Source: Balneolaceae bacterium UBA1514 (GTDB taxonomy: Bacteria > Bacteroidota > Rhodothermia > Balneolales > Balneolaceae). Taken from it: 17,052 nucleotides of DNA. Shown piece after piece: positions 1 to 7,735 of this stretch. A program made the translations under genes and the position numbers. Each line of letters begins with the position of its first letter. The first letter of the stretch is position 1. The stretch covers positions 4,602 through 21,653 of the forward strand of contig DCQQ01000029.1 of the NCBI GenBank assembly GCA_002323515.1. Direction: 5' to 3'. The notes under the pieces are model-generated. The model was not told the DNA's origin. It did no database searches and worked only from the letters and a program-made list of their open reading frames with translations.

Positions 1-585
1 ATTGATATGCATCGCGAAGGAGCTGCCTTCCGCAGCCTATTAAACTGTTTTGCTATCTCTATTTCTTTGGGGCTCCAACACGGTGTGCCTCTCGAAGAAT
101 TTGTAGATGCCTTCGTATTCACAAAGTTTGAACCAAGCGGTATGGTTAATGGGAATCCTCACGTGAAAATGTCTACCTCAGTTATTGATTATATTTTCCG
201 GGAGTTGGCTGTAACCTATCTGGGACGCGAAGATCTGGCTCATGTACCTGTTGATGATATTCATATGCGAAACTTGAAAGCCATAGGATCAGATTCGAGC
301 TACGATACTAACCAACTAAAAGCACCAGTTCAAACTATCTCACAGGCACCAGCACCTGTAACCGAGCCTGTAGCTGCAATGGCTACAGTTAGCAGTCCCG
401 CTCCTGAAGCCACTTTAACAAGTAGTGCTTCTGCTACAAAATCAGGATACGAAAGTGACTACGAGAAGGCTAAGCAATTAGGCTACACAGGAGATGCTTG
501 TGTAGAGTGTGGTAGCATGACAATGGTTCGTAACGGAACGTGTTTGAAATGTATTACATGTGGATCAACTTCTGGGTGTAGCTAA
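1..585 (+). CDS. nrdJ: Vitamin B12-dependent ribonucleotide reductase, C-terminal fragment
   Basis: This is the last 194 codons of a class II (adenosylcobalamin-dependent) ribonucleotide reductase, which makes deoxyribonucleotides with or without oxygen. The reading frame is open from base 1, so the start and catalytic barrel lie outside the window. The visible part begins with the end of the barrel domain ([20 protein letters not shown] and [12 protein letters not shown] are family-typical). A Pro/Ala/Ser/Thr-rich flexible linker follows at about visible residues 108-148. The end is a cysteine-rich tail with CVECG, then CLKCITCG and a terminal GCS. In this family the C-terminal cysteines form a zinc-ribbon-like module and a thiol pair thought to re-reduce the active site; that role is family knowledge. 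The gene is followed by a strong terminator, so it probably ends its transcript here. Identification is firm; only the length is unknown. Confidence 0.93.
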   Translation: MDMHREGAAFRSLLNCFAISISLGLQHGVPLEEFVDAFVFTKFEPSGMVNGNPHVKMSTSVIDYIFRELAVTYLGREDLAHVPVDDIHMRNLKAIGSDSSYDTNQLKAPVQTISQAPAPVTEPVAAMATVSSPAPEATLTSSASATKSGYESDYEKAKQLGYTGDACVECGSMTMVRNGTCLKCITCGSTSGCS

Positions 586-632
586 ACACTGGATGATTCA
601 CTAGAAAGGTTTCTTTCATGGAGAAACAGGAT

Positions 633-669
633 AAACCCTGACTAGCTGAATGCTAGTTGGGGTTTTTTT
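633..669 (+). terminator. Intrinsic terminator of nrdJ
   Basis: A 13-14 bp stem (AACCCTGACTAGC against GCTAGTTGGGGTT, with two G-T wobbles) closes a five-base loop TGAAT and runs straight into seven T residues (663-669). It lies 48 bases after the nrdJ stop codon. Stem, loop and U-tract all fit a Rho-independent terminator on the plus strand. Confidence 0.9.
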
Positions 670-674
670 ATGCA

Positions 675-708
675 CAATATTAATCCAGTACCGGAAAGTT
701 TAATATTG
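675..708 (+). repeat. Perfect 9-bp inverted repeat with structured loop
   Basis: CAATATTAA (675-683) is repeated in inverted form as TTAATATTG (700-708). The 16-base loop itself contains TCC and GGA arms around AGTACC. No T-run follows, so this does not look like a second terminator. It starts five bases after the nrdJ terminator's T-tract. Function unknown; it could be an operator for the downstream genes or a remnant. Confidence 0.5.
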
Positions 709-746
709 GTGTAGTCCTAAGTGGCTTTCAACTTGCTATGTGATTA

Positions 747-893
747 ATGACACCATGTAACTTCAGTAAGCGAGTACTTCGTATCAAAAAGAAGCGAGCA
801 CGATTTTTTCATGAGTTTGGTCTCGAGGAAGTTGGATTCTCCATCAGTTTCGGAACCAAAAAAAACAACATAGTTAATCTTTTAACTAGCTAA
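747..893 (+). pseudogene. Short YggL (DUF469)-like reading frame, probably truncated
   Basis: A 48-codon frame runs from ATG at 747 to TAA at 891-893. After seven leading residues it reads KRVLRIKKKRARFFHEFGLE and then EVGFSISF. This pattern (basic Arg/Lys run, then an E-F, then an E-x-G-F-S-hydrophobic strand) resembles the N-terminal part of YggL/DUF469 proteins, which bind the 50S ribosomal subunit (E. coli YggL has RRLRKK, EFQELGFSV at the same place). Family members are about 100 residues or more, so roughly the second half is missing. An eight-A run at the C-terminal end is a possible slippage site, but the other two frames after it also stop within a few codons, so one frameshift does not restore a longer protein. 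The likeness is read by eye. It may be a gene relic, a genuine mini-protein or chance. Confidence 0.35.
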
Positions 894-996
894 AAATTAT
901 GCATATTCTATCTTCTGGGGTTAAAAATTTCGGGTTGATATGTTTCTGGAAATAGTGCATACTTCGAAAAAATGGGTTTAGTAACTAAATGGTTGT

Positions 997-1266
997 ATGA
1001 ATAATCACAATTTAAAGGAATACTGGGCAATCAATATTCGATATGTCCTTATTCTAATTTCAATATGGTTCGTTGTGTCTTATGGATTTGGCATACTTTT
1101 GGCACCCACGTTAAATAACATTCAAATTGGGGGCTTCAAATTAGGATTTTGGTTTGCCCAACAAGGATCAATATACGTCTTTGTGATCCTCATTTTCGTG
1201 TATGTCTATCTCATGAATAAACTGGATATCCGTTTTGGGGTTCAGGAAGTGGAGAAGGGCCCATGA
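997..1266 (+). CDS. DUF4212 small subunit of sodium:solute symporter
   Basis: An 89-residue membrane protein of the DUF4212 family, the small partner that almost always sits directly before a VC_2705-type Na+:solute symporter. Two hydrophobic segments are visible at about residues 16-37 (YVLILISIWFVVSYGFGILL) and 57-76 (GSIYVFVILIFVYVYLM), followed by the family-typical LDIRFGVQE end. Its TGA overlaps the ATG of the next gene (ATGA at 1263-1266), so the two are probably translationally coupled and made in a fixed ratio. No clear Shine-Dalgarno precedes the ATG; an in-frame stop at 982-984 limits alternative starts. The small subunit is presumed to help assembly or activity of the transporter; this is family inference. 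Confidence 0.88.
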   Translation: MNNHNLKEYWAINIRYVLILISIWFVVSYGFGILLAPTLNNIQIGGFKLGFWFAQQGSIYVFVILIFVYVYLMNKLDIRFGVQEVEKGP

Positions 1267-3029
1267 GTGTTCAGATGTGGACGTACATTTTTGTTGGGAT
1301 TACTTTTAGTCTATACATTGGAATAGCAATATGGTCTAAAGCCTCGAGTACCTCGGAATTTTATGTAGCAAAAGGAACGGTAAATCCATTAATCAATGGG
1401 ATGGCAACTGCTGCAGACTGGATGTCAGCGGCTAGTTTTTTATCGATGGCTGGCCTTATATCATTCATGGGGTATGATGGCGCTGTATATTTAATGGGTT
1501 GGACCGGAGGGTATGTGCTTTTAGCCTTAACCTTAGCACCCTACCTAAGAAAATTTGGTAAGTTTACGGTCCCCGACTTTATTGGAGACCGGTACTATTC
1601 ACAAATAGCACGTACTGTGGCGGTTATTTGTGCCTTAATAGTTTCCTTCACCTACGTAGCTGGACAGATGCGTGGAGTAGGATTAGTGTTTTCAAAATTT
1701 CTAGAAGTAGATATTTTTTGGGGAGTTATTATCGGAATGGCCATTGTATTTCTATATGCTGTATTAGGTGGGATGAAAGGAATAACCTATACTCAGGTAG
1801 CTCAGTACTGTGTATTGATATTTGCTTTCATGGTGCCCGCTTTTTTTATATCGGCTCAGCTTACCGGTAATCCTATACCTCAATTAGGTTTTGGTTCAAA
1901 ATTAGTGGATGGGTCGGATATGTATTTATTGGATAAACTTGACCAATTACACACTGAATTGGGTTTTGCTGCATATACATCCGGAACAAAAAGTATGCAG
2001 GATATATTTTTCATAACCGTGGCATTAATGGTAGGCACCGCAGGGCTTCCACATGTTATTGTACGCTTTTTTACTGTCCCAAAGGTTAAAGATGCAAGGA
2101 TTTCAGTGGGGTATGCGCTAATTTTTATTGCCATCTTGTATACCACTGCACCTGCTATAGCAGTTTTTTCGAGAACCAATCTTATTACAACAGTCAACCA
2201 GCAACCCTATGATCAGATACCGGAATGGTTCATAACATGGGAAGAAACGGCTCTTCTCAATTGGGTAGATAAAAATGGAGACGGTCGAATTACTTATGCT
2301 CCGGGTCAAGCCATAGTGGGTAGTCCAGAAATAAATCGCACTAATGGCGAAATAGTTAGGGGAGAGTATGGGGAAGTCACCCTTCTTAATCCTTTAACCT
2401 CAACAGAAAATGAGCTTTATGTTGATAGAGATATCATGGTATTGGCCAATCCAGAAATTGCTGGCTTACCTAATTGGGTGGCGGCACTTGTTGCCGCAGG
2501 TGGCTTGGCTGCTGCTCTCTCGACTGCGGCTGGATTACTGTTGGTCATTTCTACTTCCGTCTCTCATGACTTAATTAAAAAACAATTTAACCCTGACATA
2601 TCCGACAAAAAAGAACTACTCTATGCCCGGATTGCGGCTGGTTTTGCAGTGTTAGTGGCAGGGTATTTTGGGATTAATCCACCAGGCTTTGTAGCAGAGG
2701 TTGTTGCCATAGCCTTTGGACTAGCTGCAGCCTCATTTTTTCCTGCTATAATTCTTGGGATTTTCTATAAAAAAATGAACAGGGAGGGAGCTATTGCTGG
2801 TATGATTGTAGGGCTCCTGTTCACTTTTGCTTATATTGGATTCTTTAAGCTCCTTTATCCTGAATACAACACACCAGAGTATTGGTGGTTTGGTATTTCA
2901 CCTGAAGGCATTGGAACTTTTGGAATGCTCATTAACCTAGTTGTATCACTGGCTGTCGGGATCATTTTTCCAGATCCCCCTGAAGAAGTTCAGGAGATGG
3001 TAGAATCCATTCGATACCCTCGCGCATAA
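1263..3029 (+). CDS. Sodium:solute symporter, VC_2705 (ActP-like) family
   Basis: A 588-residue inner-membrane Na+-coupled transporter of the SSS family, by family resemblance probably for acetate or a similar short monocarboxylate; the substrate cannot be read from sequence. Visible landmarks are ADWMSAASFLSMAGLI near residues 51-66, the SSS signature region GMKGITYTQVAQY near 170-182, and the late helix with AAALSTAAGLLLVISTSVSHDL near 416-437, which carries the Ser/Thr residues typical of the Na+ site. About a dozen or more membrane helices are apparent. Unlike ordinary SSS proteins it has a long soluble insertion (about residues 305-400) holding DKNGDGRIT at 336-344, an EF-hand-like loop, as I recall for other members of this subfamily. 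It is coupled to the DUF4212 gene upstream and converges on the thioredoxin gene, with only 28 bases between the stops and no visible terminator. Confidence 0.92.
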   Translation: MSVQMWTYIFVGITFSLYIGIAIWSKASSTSEFYVAKGTVNPLINGMATAADWMSAASFLSMAGLISFMGYDGAVYLMGWTGGYVLLALTLAPYLRKFGKFTVPDFIGDRYYSQIARTVAVICALIVSFTYVAGQMRGVGLVFSKFLEVDIFWGVIIGMAIVFLYAVLGGMKGITYTQVAQYCVLIFAFMVPAFFISAQLTGNPIPQLGFGSKLVDGSDMYLLDKLDQLHTELGFAAYTSGTKSMQDIFFITVALMVGTAGLPHVIVRFFTVPKVKDARISVGYALIFIAILYTTAPAIAVFSRTNLITTVNQQPYDQIPEWFITWEETALLNWVDKNGDGRITYAPGQAIVGSPEINRTNGEIVRGEYGEVTLLNPLTSTENELYVDRDIMVLANPEIAGLPNWVAALVAAGGLAAALSTAAGLLLVISTSVSHDLIKKQFNPDISDKKELLYARIAAGFAVLVAGYFGINPPGFVAEVVAIAFGLAAASFFPAIILGIFYKKMNREGAIAGMIVGLLFTFAYIGFFKLLYPEYNTPEYWWFGISPEGIGTFGMLINLVVSLAVGIIFPDPPEEVQEMVESIRYPRA

Positions 3030-3057
3030 CCGGCCATGGTGTCAATGTGTAACTCGA

Positions 3058-3429
3058 TTAGTTGGTTGATTCTGCAACTCCAAACTTATCCCTAATCACT
3101 TCTTTGAACGTGTGCTTAGGTAATGCTCCCATAGCCATTTGAGGTTGATCATCAGTAGGTACAAAAAGGATGGAAGGAATACTTCTTATACCGAATACAG
3201 CGGCTAATTCTTGCTCAGCTTCGGTGTCAATTTTGTATATATCGACCTCATCCGCATATTCGTTGGATAATTCTTCCATTATTGGCGCAACCATTTTACA
3301 AGGACCACACCAATCGGCATAGAAATCGATGATACACGGTTTATCACCTTTAAACGTCCATTCTGAATTGTTTTTATAATCAAAAACTTTGTCTAAAAAG
3401 CTTTGCTTGGTTAAATGAGTTGTTGCCAT
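3058..3429 (-). CDS. trxA: Thioredoxin
   Basis: A 123-residue thioredoxin that reduces protein disulfides in the cytoplasm using a dithiol active site. The active site WCGPC is at residues 40-44 in the standard context FYADWCGPCKMVAPIMEEL. The conserved cis-proline is at 85 (IRSIPSILF). There is no signal peptide, so it is cytosolic. The length is slightly above E. coli TrxA (109), with a short extra N-terminus before the fold (DKPCIIDFY begins at 29). It lies 154 bases downstream of the S41 protease on the same strand, with a hairpin in between, so it may have its own transcript. The family assignment is certain; which of several thioredoxins in the genome this is cannot be told here. Confidence 0.93.
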   Translation of the reverse strand: MATTHLTKQSFLDKVFDYKNNSEWTFKGDKPCIIDFYADWCGPCKMVAPIMEELSNEYADEVDIYKIDTEAEQELAAVFGIRSIPSILFVPTDDQPQMAMGALPKHTFKEVIRDKFGVAESTN

Positions 3430-3507
3430 GAGCGTAAATGTTAATTTTAAATGTAAAGAGTATGGTCAATATTACCCTGCTTTTATTTTGAACTAAATAA
3501 TGGGCAA

Positions 3508-3524
3508 CTTGAGTAGCACTCAAG
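3508..3524 (-). repeat. Hairpin between S41 protease and thioredoxin genes
   Basis: CTTGAGT and ACTCAAG form a perfect 7-bp stem around a three-base loop. On the minus strand flanking GGACAA and TTGCCC can extend the stem across small bulges. No T-run follows on either strand in the right orientation (eight or more Ts precede it on the minus strand). It sits 60-76 bases after the protease stop codon. It could be a weak or Rho-assisted end of the protease transcript, a processing site, or an operator for trxA. Confidence 0.5.
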
Positions 3525-3583
3525 GATTGTCCATAAAAAAAATATAGAAGTGCCCTTTCAGCAGTCAATACAGCAATCATTGA

Positions 3584-5476
3584 TTACATCTTAGACGCTT
3601 TATCTAGAGGCAGAGTTCCAGCTGCTAACTTTCCTAAGCGGTCAACTGCATCCCATAAGGTTTTAGCTTCATCCAAGGTGGAATCAAATACATCATTAAT
3701 AATAGGGTAGAAGTAGGGTAATCCCCAGACCTGCCTAGCTAACTCAGCTTTCATACGTCCCTCAGCCATCCATGCAACCTCGTCGAAATAACCGGGATAG
3801 ATAAAGAGGGAGTCATTTTTGAATTCAGGCTCGCTCAAGTTCTTTTTTTCAACCATACCCTTCTCTTCGAGTAGACCTTTGAAGGCTGTTAATTCCTCTT
3901 CTGACCAGCTAAAATCGGTTCGATAAGCTTCAAAATTATTCACCCATTCACTGCGGAATTCTTCGCCTTTAGTGTCGAGATAGTTACGAACAAATTCAAA
4001 TGAAGCACGTTTTCTAAGGGCAAAATTAATCATATAGGCTGATCGTGTGGTATCTGCCTCTATGATATAATCGGGTACAATTCCCCCTCCACCATATACA
4101 GTTCTACCTGCAGTAGTTCGGTACTTTAGTGAATCCGGAATATGATCAACAAACTCTATGGCATCGTTTTTCGCACTATCATCCCTACGATAAATTTCAT
4201 AGGCATATTCTTCTCCACCACCTTCGGTAAATGGCTTCTGAATAAGTCGGCCTGAAGGAGTTAAGTACCTTGAAATAGTAACTCTTACCATGCTGGTATC
4301 TACCAATTGGTATTGTTGTTGGACTAAACCCTTACCAAAGGATCTACGGCCTACTACCAACCCCCGATCATGATCTTGAATGGCACCGGAAACTATCTCA
4401 CTTGCAGAGGCGGAGCCTTCATCTACCAAAACAATGACTGGGTTGTTTACGAATACCCCATTTTTTCTGGAAGAATAGGACTGATTAAAGCGTGAATGTC
4501 TGCTAACTGTTGAGAGTAGAGGTATTTGTGTAGGAAAAAATTCTTCAGCAATGGCAATAGCCTGGCCAAGGTATCCACCAGGATTACCACGTAAATCTAA
4601 CACAAGTCGCTGCATACCCTCACCTTTCAGGTCTTCCATGGCTTGCATGAATTCATCATGCGTAGTAGCAGCAAACCGGTTGATTTTGATATAGCCAGTC
4701 ACATCATCCAGTAAATAGGATGCATCTACAGTGTAAATGGGTATGTCGTCTCGAGTAATGGTAAAATACTGAATTCCTTCAACGCCTGGGCGTATAATGC
4801 CCACCTTCACTTTGGTTCCTTTTTCTCCACGTAAAGCTTTCTGAACCATGTCATTGTCAAAGCCAACGGCTGAGCTATCTTCAATTTCAATAATGCGATC
4901 ACCTGAAATGATACCAAGCTGGTCACTTGGCCCCCCAGCTATGGCAGATACGACGGTAATGGTATCCTGGATAATGTTAAATTGAACTCCTATTCCTTGG
5001 AATTTGCCTGCAAAATTTTCTTGATCTACCGCGCTAATTTCTGGCTCAATGTATACCGAGTGCGGATCTAATGTAGCAAACATGCCTCGCAAGGCTTCTT
5101 CTGTGAGTTTGTACATATCCACTGAATCCACTTTATTTGCAATGTAGAGGTAAGCCTGCTCAAAAGTTTCGTACGAACTACGAAGTGAATTTATAGATGT
5201 GAACACCTGTGCAGTGTCAATAGGCGTACCTGTAATAGTTAAAGATGAATCATTGAGCTCACTCACCATGTACCGAATACTACTGCTCATCATTTCATTC
5301 AAGTCTGGCTCGCCAAAATAGTTTTGGAGTATCCGTTGTTGAGCCTCTACATATTTTCTAAGGTTTTTAGTGTGATCATCCTTGTGTTGAATAACGGGAT
5401 CAATGCCATTGAGGCTTAAGAAAACAAGAAGGAGGGTGATGAATATATTAGGCACAATAATTCGTTTTAAGATCAT
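3584..5476 (-). CDS. S41 family carboxyl-terminal processing protease
   Basis: A 630-residue serine protease of the Tsp/CtpA (MEROPS S41) family that trims or degrades envelope proteins from their C-termini. An N-terminal hydrophobic segment (VPNIFITLLLVFLSLNGI, residues 8-25) acts as signal peptide or anchor, placing the enzyme in the periplasm. A PDZ domain spans about residues 150-240 (GKFQGIGVQFNI, then GDRIIEIEDSSAVGF). The protease core carries LRGNPGGYLGQAI (295-307), GSASASEI and SFGKGLVQ. Ser357 and Lys382 are 25 residues apart, the same spacing as Ser430/Lys455 in E. coli Tsp, and form the catalytic dyad. A further region of about 170 residues with mixed charged helices (about 460-630) follows the core; I do not recognise a named domain in it. 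The gene is 118 bases downstream of hslU and may use its own promoter. Confidence 0.93.
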   Translation of the reverse strand: MILKRIIVPNIFITLLLVFLSLNGIDPVIQHKDDHTKNLRKYVEAQQRILQNYFGEPDLNEMMSSSIRYMVSELNDSSLTITGTPIDTAQVFTSINSLRSSYETFEQAYLYIANKVDSVDMYKLTEEALRGMFATLDPHSVYIEPEISAVDQENFAGKFQGIGVQFNIIQDTITVVSAIAGGPSDQLGIISGDRIIEIEDSSAVGFDNDMVQKALRGEKGTKVKVGIIRPGVEGIQYFTITRDDIPIYTVDASYLLDDVTGYIKINRFAATTHDEFMQAMEDLKGEGMQRLVLDLRGNPGGYLGQAIAIAEEFFPTQIPLLSTVSRHSRFNQSYSSRKNGVFVNNPVIVLVDEGSASASEIVSGAIQDHDRGLVVGRRSFGKGLVQQQYQLVDTSMVRVTISRYLTPSGRLIQKPFTEGGGEEYAYEIYRRDDSAKNDAIEFVDHIPDSLKYRTTAGRTVYGGGGIVPDYIIEADTTRSAYMINFALRKRASFEFVRNYLDTKGEEFRSEWVNNFEAYRTDFSWSEEELTAFKGLLEEKGMVEKKNLSEPEFKNDSLFIYPGYFDEVAWMAEGRMKAELARQVWGLPYFYPIINDVFDSTLDEAKTLWDAVDRLGKLAAGTLPLDKASKM

Positions 5477-5550
5477 ATTGGGTTACACTGATCAACAGTT
5501 CTATGGATGAATATTTTTTGAATAAATAAGTACTTCCAAGTGAATAAGAA

Positions 5551-5580
5551 CAATGATAATAAACTGTATTTAAATACAAA
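5551..5580 (-). promoter_or_regulatory. Candidate promoter of the S41 protease gene (Bacteroidota-like)
   Basis: Read on the minus strand, TTTG (5580-5577) is followed after 18 bases by TATCATTG (5558-5551), one mismatch from the TAnnTTTG -7 box of Bacteroidota primary sigma promoters. It would start transcription roughly 70 bases before the protease ATG. The region is AT-rich, so a chance match is possible. Confidence 0.28.
5565..5578. promoter_or_regulatory. Perfect 14-bp palindrome TGTATTTAAATACA
   Basis: The sequence equals its own reverse complement over all 14 bases. It lies between hslU and the S41 protease gene, inside the spacer of the candidate protease promoter, which is where a repressor dimer would block transcription. 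No regulator is assigned; the protein that binds, if any, is unknown. Confidence 0.4.
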
Positions 5581-5596
5581 AAAAAGAACTTCTTTT
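5578..5596 (-). terminator. Weak candidate terminator after hslU
   Basis: On the minus strand AAAAGA-AGT-TCTTTT forms a 6-bp stem beginning at the hslU stop codon and is followed by four more Ts. The stem is almost all A-T and the loop is only three bases, so it would be inefficient; partial read-through into the protease gene is likely. Confidence 0.3.
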
Positions 5597-7022
5597 AAAG
5601 TATATACTGACTTAAGTCTTTGTCTTTAACCAAGCTTTCGAGTTGTTGGTTCACATAGTCTTTATCGATAGTAATGTTTCCTTCTTTAATATCATCTGGA
5701 ACGGCAAATAATAATTCATCAAAAAGTGACGACATAATTGTGTGAAGTCGTCTGGCTCCGATATTTTCAACTTGCTCATTGACTTCTGCTGCAATCCGGG
5801 CTAACTCTTTTACTGCCTCATCGGTGAACGATATATGAACCCCTTCTGATGCAAGCATAGCCTCATATTGCTTAGTCAAGGCATTTTTTGGCTGACTTAA
5901 TATATTGTAAAAATCTCCCTCACTCAGCGAGTTTAATTCAACACGAATTGGAAATCGACCTTGAAGTTCAGGAATTAGGTCAGATGGTTTGGCTACATGA
6001 AAAGCGCCCGACCCAATGAATAAAATGTGATCTGTTTTTACCAAGCCATACTTGGTATTCACCGTACTACCCTCAACAATTGGAAGTAAATCTCGTTGCA
6101 CCCCTTGCCTGCTTACATCTGGGCCACCTTTGCTACCTGCACTGGATACGGCAATTTTGTCAATTTCGTCTATGAATATAATGCCCTGTTTTTGAACTCG
6201 TTCCAACGCTTCTTGAATGGCATCATCATGATTGATTAGCTTTTCGGCTTCTTCATCGACTAGAATGTCACGGGCTTCGGCTACGGTCATTTTTCGTTTA
6301 GTGGTTTTGCCCTTTCCACTTAGATTTCCAAGCATTTCCTGTAAATTTATGCCCATTTCTTCCATGCCGCCAGGGCCAAATACCTGCATAGTAGGCGAAG
6401 TAGATTTTTTAACCTCTACTTCGATACTTCGATCGTCTAACTCCCCATTGTTCAATTTTTCACGAAACCGTTCTCGGGTTCGTTGATTTAATTCTTCATC
6501 GGAGCTAGCAGGGGTGCCTTGTTGAGTTAACGAACTTGCTTCTACCTCGGTATTAGCGCGTTTAGTAGCGTTGCCAAAGCCAAGGCCTTTGGAATTTAGA
6601 GGTGGGATAAGTATATCTAGAATTTGTTCTTGCGCTTGTTCAGCTGCTTTTCCTTTTACGCGTTCTTGCATCTCGGTTTTAACCATCGTAATTCCGAATT
6701 CAGTTAAATCTCGAACCATGGATTCTACGTCGCGGCCAACGTAGCCTACTTCAGTGAATTTAGAGGCTTCTACTTTTATAAATGGTGCCATGGCAAGCTT
6801 AGCTAAACGCCGTGCAATTTCCGTTTTTCCAACTCCAGTTGGACCAATCATAAGTATGTTATTAGGAACAATTTCTTCGCGAATCTCAGGATCTGCGTTC
6901 ATTCTACGCCATCTATTTCGAAGGGCTATGGCAACGGATCTTTTTGCCTCTTTTTGCCCGATGATGTACTCATCCAACTCGGCTACAATTTGTTGAGGTG
7001 TTAAGTGCATGGCCTTTTTCAT
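5595..7022 (-). CDS. hslU: HslU, ATPase subunit of the HslVU protease
   Basis: A 475-residue AAA+ unfoldase that feeds substrates to the HslV peptidase (the ClpYQ protease) in the cytoplasm. Domains in order: the N-terminal ATPase core with Walker A GPTGVGKT (60-67) and the pore loop GYVGRD (93-98); an inserted I-domain, about 110-245, rich in charge and Gly; then Walker B IIFIDEIDKI (281-290), the arginine-containing GRFP segment (355-358) and sensor 2 GARRLHT (422-428). The C-terminus is LSQYIL, matching the tail that docks into HslV. Length is in the usual range for the family (E. coli 443), slightly longer because of the I-domain. It starts two bases after the hslV stop codon, so hslV and hslU form one transcription unit, as in most bacteria. 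Confidence 0.97.
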   Translation of the reverse strand: MKKAMHLTPQQIVAELDEYIIGQKEAKRSVAIALRNRWRRMNADPEIREEIVPNNILMIGPTGVGKTEIARRLAKLAMAPFIKVEASKFTEVGYVGRDVESMVRDLTEFGITMVKTEMQERVKGKAAEQAQEQILDILIPPLNSKGLGFGNATKRANTEVEASSLTQQGTPASSDEELNQRTRERFREKLNNGELDDRSIEVEVKKSTSPTMQVFGPGGMEEMGINLQEMLGNLSGKGKTTKRKMTVAEARDILVDEEAEKLINHDDAIQEALERVQKQGIIFIDEIDKIAVSSAGSKGGPDVSRQGVQRDLLPIVEGSTVNTKYGLVKTDHILFIGSGAFHVAKPSDLIPELQGRFPIRVELNSLSEGDFYNILSQPKNALTKQYEAMLASEGVHISFTDEAVKELARIAAEVNEQVENIGARRLHTIMSSLFDELLFAVPDDIKEGNITIDKDYVNQQLESLVKDKDLSQYIL

Positions 7023-7024
7023 TG

Positions 7025-7567
7025 TTAAAGCTCTAAAATGGTACGATTATGATTGGTGTATATATCGATGTCGGCTGCTATTCGAAGTGACTCTTCGACC
7101 ATATCTTGAGCGCTAAGATCAGGAGCATGTTTAACCATTGCTCGTGCCGCAGATAGGGCATAACTGCCTCCACTTCCAATGCACACAATATTGTCATCAG
7201 GTTCAATGACGTCTCCTTGACCGGAAATGATGAGGGCATGATCATTGTCCATGACAACTAAGAGTGCCTCAAGTTTCTGTAGATATTTATCTTTACGCCA
7301 GTCTTTGGCTAGTTCAACGGCTGCTCGTTGCATATTCTCGTTGTATGCACTTAGCTTTTCCTCGTAGCGTTCGAATAGGGTAAAGGCGTCAGCAGTAGAG
7401 CCTGCAAAACCAGCTAAAATAGTCCCCTGACCTATTTTGCGTACTTTTTTCACCGTTGATTTCATAACGGTTTTATCCAAGGTGGCCTGCCCATCACTAC
7501 CAATAGCCGCTTTTCCATTGTGAATAATTCCTACTACGGTAGTAGCGTGAAGTTGAAATGTTGACAT
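7025..7567 (-). CDS. hslV: HslV, peptidase subunit of the HslVU protease
   Basis: A 180-residue threonine peptidase related to proteasome beta subunits; two hexameric rings associate with HslU. The mature N-terminus is expected at Thr9 (ATTVVGI), after removal of an eight-residue propeptide MSTFQLHA; a short propeptide of this kind is common outside enterobacteria. Conserved Asp25 (GSDGQATL) and Lys41 (STVKKVRK) sit at the positions of E. coli Asp17 and Lys33 relative to the catalytic threonine, and GSGGSYA (near residues 132-138) is also family-typical. It is the first gene of hslVU. The 168-base gap before it on the minus strand contains TTGATG and, 18 bases on, GATAAAT, a weak sigma-70-like pair; I see no convincing heat-shock element. 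Confidence 0.97.
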   Translation of the reverse strand: MSTFQLHATTVVGIIHNGKAAIGSDGQATLDKTVMKSTVKKVRKIGQGTILAGFAGSTADAFTLFERYEEKLSAYNENMQRAAVELAKDWRKDKYLQKLEALLVVMDNDHALIISGQGDVIEPDDNIVCIGSGGSYALSAARAMVKHAPDLSAQDMVEESLRIAADIDIYTNHNRTILEL

Positions 7568-7735
7568 AATAAATATTTAATAAAAAATCGTTCTTAGGAG
7601 CTTTTTGAGGTTATTTATCGCAAGTAAAATTGGGGAACATCAAAGATGTATAAAACTATAAAATTTCATGAATATCTGGTTCGAGTGTACCATTCCAAAA
7701 AAGTTTAGATACACATTGATTCAAAGGTCATACTA

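Noticed and set aside
871..888. TAGTTAA-TCTT-TTAACTA inverted repeat next to an A8 run, resembling a minus-strand terminator
   Set aside because: The stem is only seven, mostly A-T, pairs and there is no minus-strand gene for it to terminate.
3380..3580. 66-codon minus-strand frame between the S41 protease and thioredoxin genes
   Set aside because: It overlaps the thioredoxin start by 50 bases in another frame, contains the hairpin at 3508-3524, and shows no recognisable family.
7678..7694. GGTTCGAGTGTACC resembling a tRNA T-arm
   Set aside because: No acceptor, D or anticodon arms can be folded around it on either strand.
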